This document shows positions 1-5,942 of a stretch of DNA of 31,616 bases, in pieces; position 1 is the first letter of the stretch, and every line of letters begins with the position of its first letter. The notes below the pieces were generated by a model. It was not told the DNA's origin. It searched no databases and saw nothing but the letters and a program-made list of their open reading frames with translations. Source of the stretch: a virus; the IMG/VR virus record IMGVR_UViG_3300032435_000050, positions 1 through 31,616 of that record, one strand, 5' to 3'. The translations under genes and the position numbers were made by a program.

Positions 1-73
1 GCATTGCGGGGATCAATTCGTGCTGGATGACGTTCCAGCGATGCATGATCATTTCGGCTTTGGTATTATTCAT
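1..73 (-). CDS. Start of a leftward gene, possibly a transposase (partial)
   Basis: On the reverse strand an ATG at 73-71 opens a frame that stays open to the window edge (24 codons, beginning MNNTKAEMIMHRWNVIQHEL). The composition looks like real protein, and from memory it resembles the N-terminus of DUF772/IS5- or IS1182-type transposases, which often begin with a Met-rich stretch followed by HRWxxIQxEL. Only 24 residues are visible, so family and reading direction are inference. No clear ribosome site precedes the ATG. It is the only leftward coding candidate I accept here. If correct, an insertion sequence sits at or next to this end of the phage sequence. It could also be a spurious short frame. 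Confidence 0.35.
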   Translation of the reverse strand, partial: MNNTKAEMIMHRWNVIQHELIPAM

Positions 74-176
74 GGCGCAGGCGTTACGGTGTCGTTTTGG
101 TTGACTCCATCGTGCCAGAGATGGCCGACTGTTTCTCTTTTTTTGCACCGCTTTGCAAAATAAATCAGCTCGAATT

Positions 177-195
177 TGGGGTTTTGCAAGAGGCT
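177..195 (-). mobile_element. Possible terminal repeat of an insertion sequence
   Basis: Read on the reverse strand this stretch is GAGCCTCTTGCAAAACCCC, which looks like an IS terminal inverted repeat and lies about 100 bases outside the putative transposase start. The other end of the element is not in the window, so the match cannot be tested internally. A related TTTGCAAAA word occurs at 152-160. Low confidence. Confidence 0.2.
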
Positions 196-220
196 CATTG
201 TACACTACTATGTACAATGA
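195..220. promoter_or_regulatory. 10-bp perfect inverted repeat
   Basis: TCATTGTACA and its exact reverse complement TGTACAATGA are separated by 6 bases (CTACTA). The symmetry is that of a dimeric repressor operator, and TACAAT at 214-218 also resembles a -10 box. It lies about 100 bases upstream of the primase-helicase gene and directly beside the putative IS end. It could be an operator for the replication gene, an RNA hairpin, or an IS target palindrome. There is no T-tract, so it is not an intrinsic terminator. Confidence 0.45.
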
Positions 221-231
221 TTTCGGGCTTG

Positions 232-252
232 AGAAAAAGTAGCTCTTTTTCT
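232..252. promoter_or_regulatory. 8-bp perfect inverted repeat, A/T-rich
   Basis: AGAAAAAG and CTTTTTCT flank the 5-base spacer TAGCT, about 70 bases upstream of the primase-helicase start. The stem is weak in RNA (A/T-rich), so a DNA-binding site or a leader hairpin is more likely than a terminator. Function unknown. Confidence 0.3.
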
Positions 253-319
253 GACAAGACAGACACCGAGCACTGGCTGTTGCCCAACTTTTTTCAGTGC
301 GCTTTACTCGGAGTTCCCA

Positions 320-2773
320 TTGACAAATAAAAATATGGCTGTGCGGCCGACGGTTCTGTCTGTTAAACACGAACTCATTCCTCAGAGCCTTCGCACTGTG
401 AACAGATGGCTAGTTTGGAAGCTAGTCGAAAAGGGGCCGGGTAAAAAGTGGGCCAAAGTTCCTTGTGATCTCAAAGGCCGGCCAACGGACCAGACGAGCT
501 CAAAGTCATGGCTACTCTATCAAGATGCGTTGAGTGCTTATGGTTTAGGTAGCTTTGATGGCATTGGCTTTGTGTTTGATGGCTCTGATGGAATTCATGG
601 CATAGACATTGATGACTGTGTTGATGAGTTGGGAAGCTTAAACGATGCGGCTAGAGAACTGCTTGAACGTACGGAAGGCTATGCCGAGACTTCGCCTTCG
701 GGTACAGGCATCAAGCTCTTTACTAGATCGAACATTGTTGCTAGCGCAGTAAAGAAACCAGTTGAAATTTATCGGGATGGCCGATACTTTACTGTTACAG
801 GCCACGCACTCAATGGTCATGCAGATTTGCCTGATTCGATACAAGATGTTGGTTGGTTTGTTGACAAGCATATTGGCGTAGGTGTGGGCGTAGGTGTGGG
901 CGTAGGTGCGGGGTCTCATAAGGACTTTGATGCTTTAGCTCTTTACAAACCACCGCTCAATGACTGGGATTTAGACCGGGTTGAAAGTGAATTGCTTCAA
1001 TACATTAAGGCCGACTCAGTAGAGACCTACGAGGGTTGGGTCAAAGTTGGCATGATCTTGCACCATCAAGGCTCAGGCGATGGTGCCTGGATGGAATTGT
1101 GGGACAAGATTAGTAGGGATACTGCTTCGTACGATCGAGTTGAATTGATCGCTAAGTGGGGTTCGTTTAGCAAGCAAAGGACTAAGGGCTCCGGCGCTTT
1201 GACCCTGGCTTCTCTGATCAAGGAGGTTGGTGAGGCCAAGACGGAGGAAAACCGGGTGGCTATTGATAGCTACAAGGACAAAATTTTAGCTGTGACTAAT
1301 ACTGATGAGTTAAAGGAAAAAGTTTGTGTTGACATCCAGGCAGACCGAGGCATTGACCGCTTTAATAGGGACGTTCTAGCCCAGATTGTCAAGACTAGAT
1401 TCAAAGCTTTGGGTGTTAGTGTTGGCATTGCCGAGGTCAAGAGGTTGTTAAAGCCTAAGTCAGACGGTCATTCGCCCGGGTGGCTAGAAGATTGGGTCTA
1501 TGTGACTCATGAGGATAAATTCTTCAACGCTATCACAAAACGCAAAGTCAGTGAGAGAGGGTTCAATGCTATGTACAACCGTGAGGTTGGAGGTATGGAC
1601 AGTGACACCAAGGCTTCGGCTATGGCTATGGACCTTTGGTGTGTTGACACACCAGACAAAATAATCTATCTACCTAGTGCCGGTGAATTTTTTGATCTGA
1701 ATGGCATGCCATGTGTTAATGGCTACGACCCTGGGAGCCCTCCGGACATTGTGGCTGTGTACACCAAGGCTGACTTAGCAGCCATTGAAATAGTCAAGGC
1801 TCATTTAGAATTGATCCTGACAGAGCCAGAAGGTGTTGGTGTAATGTTGGCTTGGATTGCACACAATGTGCAATTTCCAGGTAAAAAGATTAGATGGGCC
1901 CCTTTAATTAAAGGCATTGAGGGCGATGGCAAGACAGTGATTGGCAAGCTGCTTAGTTCGGTGATGGGTATGGTCAATGTTGGCAATGTGTCTATAGCTG
2001 TGTTGAGCACTGCCTTTACAAGCTGGGCAGATGGTAGGTGTGTCAACATTTTAGAAGAAATTCGGATGGTTGGTCACAATCGGTATGACATTTTGAACAT
2101 GATCAAACCATACATCACAAACGATGCCATCACAGTCCATCCGAAGGGAGTCAATGAATACGTAGCGCCAAACACGGTGAATTACATTGCCTTCACTAAC
2201 CATCAGGACGCTCTCCCATTAGAAGAGACTGACCGACGATGGTGGGTTCAATTCACACCTTTTACTGGTCAAGAACAACTAAAAGCTGCCGCCGGGCCTG
2301 AGTATTTTGTGAGGCTTCATGGAGCTATAGAAGGCCACTCAGGCGCTCTTCGTAAGTGGTTGCTAGAGTACCAGATACCGGACTCGTTTGAACCTAATGG
2401 GCAAGCCCCGAAGTCTTCAGCCAAAGACAGCATGATTAGTTTAAATACATCTAACACAGAAGATTTGATCAAAGAGTTGATTGAAAGAGGTTCTCCTGGT
2501 GTGTGTTCAAACGTAATTTCAACCTCACATCTTGGCAAAGCTATGTCTTTTGAGGAGGGTTTTGATGATGACGAAATCCCCAAGACCTCCGCATTGACCA
2601 AAATTTTGATGAAGTTAGGGTTTACAAAAATGAAGAAACCGATCAAATGGCAGGGAAATACAGCTAGAATTTGGATTTTAGGGGTGAAATTTGGCAAATT
2701 ATCGGAAACTGAATGCAACGAAAAAATTCGTGAAATTTTAGACCAGACCCTAATGGATCCTCTTTTGGATTGA
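320..2773 (+). CDS. Primase-polymerase / SF3 helicase fusion protein
   Basis: Replication protein expected to prime DNA and unwind the template. The N-terminal 200 residues look like an archaeo-eukaryotic Prim-Pol domain: the metal-binding motif GIDIDDC at about 95-100 (D96, D98), then SPSGTGIK near 128 and an RDGRYFTVTGH segment. A PriCT_2-like linker follows (about 218-284). The C-terminal half is an SF3/DUF5906 helicase with Walker A GIEGDGKT (532-539), Walker B VNILEE (575-580) and a sensor segment with FTN (625-627), then ETDRRW. Length is normal for phage and plasmid primase-helicases of the NrS-1/P4 type. The start chosen is TTG 320, because CGGAG at 309-313 is spaced 6 bases from it; ATG 335 has no such site. 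A Gly-Val tract at about 186-196 links the domains. It heads the replication module with the VRR-NUC gene. Confidence 0.88.
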   Translation: MTNKNMAVRPTVLSVKHELIPQSLRTVNRWLVWKLVEKGPGKKWAKVPCDLKGRPTDQTSSKSWLLYQDALSAYGLGSFDGIGFVFDGSDGIHGIDIDDCVDELGSLNDAARELLERTEGYAETSPSGTGIKLFTRSNIVASAVKKPVEIYRDGRYFTVTGHALNGHADLPDSIQDVGWFVDKHIGVGVGVGVGVGAGSHKDFDALALYKPPLNDWDLDRVESELLQYIKADSVETYEGWVKVGMILHHQGSGDGAWMELWDKISRDTASYDRVELIAKWGSFSKQRTKGSGALTLASLIKEVGEAKTEENRVAIDSYKDKILAVTNTDELKEKVCVDIQADRGIDRFNRDVLAQIVKTRFKALGVSVGIAEVKRLLKPKSDGHSPGWLEDWVYVTHEDKFFNAITKRKVSERGFNAMYNREVGGMDSDTKASAMAMDLWCVDTPDKIIYLPSAGEFFDLNGMPCVNGYDPGSPPDIVAVYTKADLAAIEIVKAHLELILTEPEGVGVMLAWIAHNVQFPGKKIRWAPLIKGIEGDGKTVIGKLLSSVMGMVNVGNVSIAVLSTAFTSWADGRCVNILEEIRMVGHNRYDILNMIKPYITNDAITVHPKGVNEYVAPNTVNYIAFTNHQDALPLEETDRRWWVQFTPFTGQEQLKAAAGPEYFVRLHGAIEGHSGALRKWLLEYQIPDSFEPNGQAPKSSAKDSMISLNTSNTEDLIKELIERGSPGVCSNVISTSHLGKAMSFEEGFDDDEIPKTSALTKILMKLGFTKMKKPIKWQGNTARIWILGVKFGKLSETECNEKIREILDQTLMDPLLD
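875..910 (+). repeat. 12-bp repeat, three copies, coding a Gly-Val tract
   Basis: GGCGTAGGTGTG is repeated three times (one base differs in the last copy), encoding alternating Gly-Val in the linker after the Prim-Pol domain. The period is a multiple of three, so copy changes keep frame. Confidence 0.85.
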
Positions 2774-2797
2774 AAAAATGGATTTTTAGCATTTTAC

Positions 2798-3071
2798 TTG
2801 TAACTTTTGCTACTTGTAACCTAGACTTGTAACCTCGTTAAAGTGTTACCAACCCTAGCTTTTTATATATTTAGGTTACAAGTTACAAATATTAGGAAGT
2901 TGATGGGTAGGAGAAAATAAAAAAGGGGATATATAAATAGGGTGTTTTTATTGGGATTGTGGTTGGAATGCAAAAATCTTGTAACCTCTGAACTTTTTTG
3001 ACAAAAAACTCTGGAAAAGCTAGGGATACCAACGCTATAACGAGCGGTTACAAGGGGAGCAAGCTTGTAAC
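2798..3071. repeat. Cluster of TTGTAAC elements (iteron-like)
   Basis: The 7-base word TTGTAAC occurs on the + strand at 2798, 2814, 2827, 2979 and 3065, and inverted as GTTACAA at 2875, 2882 and 3047. Most copies extend to ACTTGTAACCT. Eight copies in 274 bases is far above chance for a 7-mer. A ninth copy is at 3467-3473 near the end of the VRR-NUC gene. Spacing is irregular (16 and 13 bases between the first three; the inverted pair at 2875/2882 abuts), which fits protein-binding boxes better than a regular array. Confidence 0.8.
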
Positions 3072-3091
3072 TTTAGGGGTTTGCAACTATT

Positions 3092-3125
3092 AATTGTCAT
3101 CCAAGCCCTTATGAGGATGACAATT
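3092..3125. promoter_or_regulatory. 11-bp perfect inverted repeat before the nuclease gene
   Basis: AATTGTCATCC and GGATGACAATT are perfectly complementary with a 12-base loop. No T-tract follows, so it is not a standard terminator. It lies 36 bases upstream of the VRR-NUC start and at the end of the TTGTAAC cluster. It could be an operator, an mRNA leader hairpin or part of an origin. Confidence 0.6.
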
Positions 3126-3161
3126 GAATAAAACTTGACCTATTTCTATGTAAGCTAGTCA

Positions 3162-3524
3162 ATGAACAAATCTGGAGTTAGAAGTGAGTCAACCGAGCAA
3201 ATTATCTTCATTGCAAGGGTTAGGCAGTTCCATCCTGGGATAATTGCCTTTGCGATTCCGAACGGAGGGAAGAGAGACCCAAGGGAAGCAGCGCGCATGA
3301 AGCGCGAAGGAGTCCTGGCCGGGGTACCAGATGTTTTTGTTGCTTTGAAGAAAGAGCCGTACGGCGGTTTGTTCATAGAGATGAAGAACCAGCTAGGAGG
3401 TAGCGTTAGCGAGTCCCAGAAGCGCATCCAAGCGGCCCTGATAGGCTCTGGGTACAAGGTTGTGACTTGTAACGGAGCCAACGAGGCTTATAGGGTTTTT
3501 TTGGACTATCTTGGGTTGGTTTGA
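3162..3524 (+). CDS. VRR-NUC domain nuclease
   Basis: Small single-domain nuclease of the VRR-NUC (PD-(D/E)XK) fold, 120 residues, the usual size for stand-alone phage copies. Visible motifs in order: acidic E12; the conserved IPNGG (32-36); GVPD with metal ligand D57; FIEMK with E73 and K75; and Q86 in the following helix. All expected catalytic positions are present. Such proteins are thought to cut branched DNA during replication or recombination in phages; the exact substrate is not readable here. ATG 3162 is the first start and the only one that keeps E12; no strong ribosome site precedes it. It sits after the origin-like gap and before the 20-bp array, so it belongs with the replication/packaging module. 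Confidence 0.85.
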   Translation: MNKSGVRSESTEQIIFIARVRQFHPGIIAFAIPNGGKRDPREAARMKREGVLAGVPDVFVALKKEPYGGLFIEMKNQLGGSVSESQKRIQAALIGSGYKVVTCNGANEAYRVFLDYLGLV

Positions 3525-3525
3525 A

Positions 3526-3660
3526 TAAGTTTGATTGTTGGGGTCTAAGTTTGATTGTTTGGGTCTAAGTTTGATTGTTTGGGTCTAAGTTTGATTGTTT
3601 GGGTCTAAGTTTGATTGTTTGGGTCTAAGTTTGATTGTTTGGGTCTAAGTTTAATCAAAT
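3526..3660 (+). repeat. 20-bp tandem array, six copies plus a partial
   Basis: TAAGTTTGATTGTTTGGGTC is repeated head to tail at 3526, 3546, 3566, 3586, 3606 and 3626, with a degenerate seventh at 3646. Copies 2 to 6 are identical and copy 1 differs by one base. There are no spacers, so it is not a CRISPR array. It begins two bases after the nuclease stop codon and ends about 35 bases before terS. A period near two helical turns puts every copy on the same face of the DNA. Candidate roles: terminase recognition (pac/cos) site or replication iterons. Confidence 0.95.
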
Positions 3661-3669
3661 TTTTTGATT
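3653..3669. promoter_or_regulatory. 7-bp inverted repeat at the end of the 20-bp array
   Basis: AATCAAA and TTTGATT flank three T residues, overlapping the degenerate last unit of the array and lying 24 bases before the terS start. A/T-rich; a DNA-binding site is more likely than an RNA terminator. Confidence 0.35.
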
Positions 3670-3692
3670 GATTTCTTAAGATTTGAGATAGA

Positions 3693-4331
3693 ATGCGAAA
3701 AATGGACAAACCTGAAGTGTTGTTAAAGAATCGTGGCGGCAGACGTGTTGGCTCTGGTAGACCAAGAGGTGAAAGTGTGTACGACCTTCCAGAACCTGAA
3801 GTGTTGTTAAAGAATCGTGGAGGCAGACGTGTTGGCTCTGGTAGACCAAGAGGTGAAAGTGTGTACGACCTTCCAGAACCTAAGCCGTTGAAGAACCCGA
3901 AAAAACCTCCAAGTGTCAACCCTAACAGGTTTCCTGGAACACTACTCCCGACGACGACTAGACGCACAGTTGTTGATGCAATGGTGCGCTACGTAGCAGG
4001 CATCAACATCTCACCAATGATTGTGATGCTCAACGACATGAAAATCAGGCACGATGCTGCGTGTAGGTCAATGGAACTCTACGAGGCTGAAACTGATGTA
4101 GACGAGAAAAAAAAGCACCTCAATCAAGCAATGTTTGAAAGCGGCTCAGCGGCAGAGTCAGCACTGCGTGTTGCACCTTACGTTCATTCAAAACTTGCCA
4201 CAGTGGTGCTTAAAGGCGATGCGGACAATCCTTTACAGCTCAACTTTGCATCGCTACGAGGTCTAACTAACGATGAGCTAGATCAGATGAACAGACTGAT
4301 TGTGAAGTCTGCCAACACAATTGATGTTTGA
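3693..4331 (+). CDS. terS: Terminase small subunit (TerS)
   Basis: Predicted DNA-recognition subunit of the packaging motor, called mainly from its place directly before TerL (the TerS stop TGA abuts the TerL ATG) and from the GGRRxGxGRPRG motif near the N-terminus, a signature often seen at the start of phage small terminases and similar to an AT-hook. The motif occurs twice because residues 7-34 are duplicated as 35-62, nearly identical in DNA. A Pro/Lys linker follows (63-75). The rest (about 80-212) has helical, charged segments without a recognisable domain. Either ATG 3693 or ATG 3702 could start it; GAGATAGA precedes the first. At 212 residues with the duplication it is within the normal TerS range. 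It lies beside the 20-bp array, a plausible binding target. Confidence 0.75.
   Translation: MRKMDKPEVLLKNRGGRRVGSGRPRGESVYDLPEPEVLLKNRGGRRVGSGRPRGESVYDLPEPKPLKNPKKPPSVNPNRFPGTLLPTTTRRTVVDAMVRYVAGINISPMIVMLNDMKIRHDAACRSMELYEAETDVDEKKKHLNQAMFESGSAAESALRVAPYVHSKLATVVLKGDADNPLQLNFASLRGLTNDELDQMNRLIVKSANTIDV
3711..3878 (+). repeat. 84-bp in-frame duplication in terS
   Basis: Bases 3711-3794 and 3795-3878 are direct repeats that differ at one third-codon position (GGC against GGA). Each encodes 28 residues including GGRRVGSGRPRGE. The near-identity at DNA level shows a recent duplication. Confidence 0.95.
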
Positions 4332-5939
4332 ATGAACGCACCCATATCGCCTTCCGTCCTGATGGACATGATTGCCCAGGAGCAGGCAAGGCGACGGGCC
4401 TCTGTGTCACTCTACGAGTTTGTGAAGCAATCTTGGGACACGGTAGAGCCGGGAGTGCCTTTCATAGGGTCTTGGCACATTGAGACCATTTGTGAGCATT
4501 TAGAGGCTGTGACTCGCGGGGACATTCGCAGGTTACTCATCAACATCCCTCCTCGGCATAGTAAGTCCACCATCGTCTCGGTCATGTGGCCGATGTGGGA
4601 GTGGACGACGATGCCAAACCAAAAATTTCTTTGCGCCTCTTACTCCGGCACGCTGAGTGTTAGGGACAATTTGAAGGCCCGCCGGCTCATTCAATCCAAC
4701 TGGTATCAGGACAGATGGGGGCATGTGTTTCAATTTGCAGGAGATCAGAATGCGAAACAAAGGTTCGAAAACGACAAAACCGGCTACAGGATCGCAACTA
4801 GTGTTGGAGGCACTGCTACGGGCGAAGGCGGTTCGCGCCTCATCCTTGACGATCCTCACGGCGCGCAAGATGCTCAGTCCGATGCCCTTAGAGACAACGC
4901 TCTTGAATGGTTCGACAAAGTCTGGAGTACCCGACTAAACAACCCCAAGGAAGATCCGATGGTGGTGGTGATGCAGAGGCTGCATGAGCAGGACATCAGC
5001 GGCCACATCCTGACGGACATTCGTGGATGGGAACACATCTGCATACCTGCAGAGTGGGACGGCGAGAAGCGCAAGACGGTGTTGGGCTTCTACGACCCTC
5101 GGAAGGTTAAGGGTGAATTGATTTGTGAGGAGAGGTTTGGGCAAGCAGAGATCACGTCTCTTAAACAACTCCTCGGTGAGTATGGAACGGCCGGTCAGTT
5201 GCAGCAGAACCCGGAGCCTGCTGGCGGAGGTATGCTCAAGACCTATCACTTCCAGAAGTGGCCGCATGATAAGGCACTACCGCAACTACTGTTTGTACTG
5301 CAGAGTTATGACTGCGCCTTTGTAGAGCATAACATGGGCGACCCCACAGCCTTCACCTGCTGGGGCGTTTTTGCCCATGCGGAGAAAGACTCGTTGGGCA
5401 GGCAGGTAACGCGCAAGCACTTGATGTTGCTCGACGCGTGGGACGAATACTTGTCCTACCCGGAACTTAGGAAGAAGGCGATAGAGGAGTGGGCGGCTGA
5501 GTACGGAGCGCAGACGATGCAGACCTATGCTGGCTACCCGACTCGGGCCAGGCGTCCGGACAAGGTGTTGGTGGAAGCAAAAGCAAGCGGTCAAAGTTTA
5601 TTACAAGATTTAAGATTAGCAAAAGTGCCAGCAATGGGATATAATCCGGGAAATGCGGATAAACTAGCTCGCGCTCATCAAGCAGCACCTACTCTTGAAA
5701 TGGACATCATATGGATACCAGAGAGCAAGAAGAACCCGGGCCAGTACATCAGCTGGGCCCAGCCCTTCATCAATCAGTTGAGCAAGTTTCCGTTGGCGAA
5801 GCACGATGACTACGTCGACACGTTCACCCAAGCAATCATCTACCTGCGCAATGAGCGCTGGTTCGACTTGCCTGTGGCAAAGGATCCCGACCATGAGCCT
5901 ATCAAGCAGCGTGAAAAGGTCAACCCCTATGGAGCGTGA
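4332..5939 (+). CDS. terL: Terminase large subunit (TerL)
   Basis: ATPase and nuclease that drives DNA into the prohead and cuts the concatemer. N-terminal ATPase: an unusual Walker A PPRHSKS (73-79), normal for this TerL group, and Walker B LILDD (170-174) followed by PH. C-terminal RNase H-like nuclease: D327 in SYDCAF, an EAKASG segment near 417, and the DDYVD acidic cluster (492-496). Length (535) is typical for the Terminase_6 / TIGR01630-like group. ATG 4332 follows the TerS stop with no gap, indicating translational coupling. Codons in 5575-5700 are visibly more A/T-rich than on either side. Confidence 0.95.
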   Translation: MNAPISPSVLMDMIAQEQARRRASVSLYEFVKQSWDTVEPGVPFIGSWHIETICEHLEAVTRGDIRRLLINIPPRHSKSTIVSVMWPMWEWTTMPNQKFLCASYSGTLSVRDNLKARRLIQSNWYQDRWGHVFQFAGDQNAKQRFENDKTGYRIATSVGGTATGEGGSRLILDDPHGAQDAQSDALRDNALEWFDKVWSTRLNNPKEDPMVVVMQRLHEQDISGHILTDIRGWEHICIPAEWDGEKRKTVLGFYDPRKVKGELICEERFGQAEITSLKQLLGEYGTAGQLQQNPEPAGGGMLKTYHFQKWPHDKALPQLLFVLQSYDCAFVEHNMGDPTAFTCWGVFAHAEKDSLGRQVTRKHLMLLDAWDEYLSYPELRKKAIEEWAAEYGAQTMQTYAGYPTRARRPDKVLVEAKASGQSLLQDLRLAKVPAMGYNPGNADKLARAHQAAPTLEMDIIWIPESKKNPGQYISWAQPFINQLSKFPLAKHDDYVDTFTQAIIYLRNERWFDLPVAKDPDHEPIKQREKVNPYGA

Positions 5940-5942
5940 TCT

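Larger units (their letters stand above)
2774..3161. other. Non-coding gap of the replication module; origin or operator candidate
   Basis: This 388-base stretch has no credible gene on either strand. It is clearly more A/T-rich than its surroundings (for example the TATATAAAT run at 2930-2938), carries eight TTGTAAC elements and ends in an 11-bp inverted repeat. Position between a primase-helicase and a nuclease, A/T-richness and short repeated words are the usual marks of a phage replication origin; a cluster of repressor operators would look much the same. Function is inferred from layout only. Confidence 0.6.

Noticed and set aside
97-330. Forward frame of 77 codons at the left edge
   Set aside because: Starts at TTG without a ribosome site, crosses both inverted repeats and overlaps the primase-helicase start; composition is not protein-like.
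3526-3660. CRISPR array
   Set aside because: Units abut with no spacers and no cas genes are present; it is a plain tandem repeat.
3605-3967. Leftward frame across the 20-bp array and terS duplication
   Set aside because: It is open only because both strands repeat; it lies opposite terS and has no start signal.
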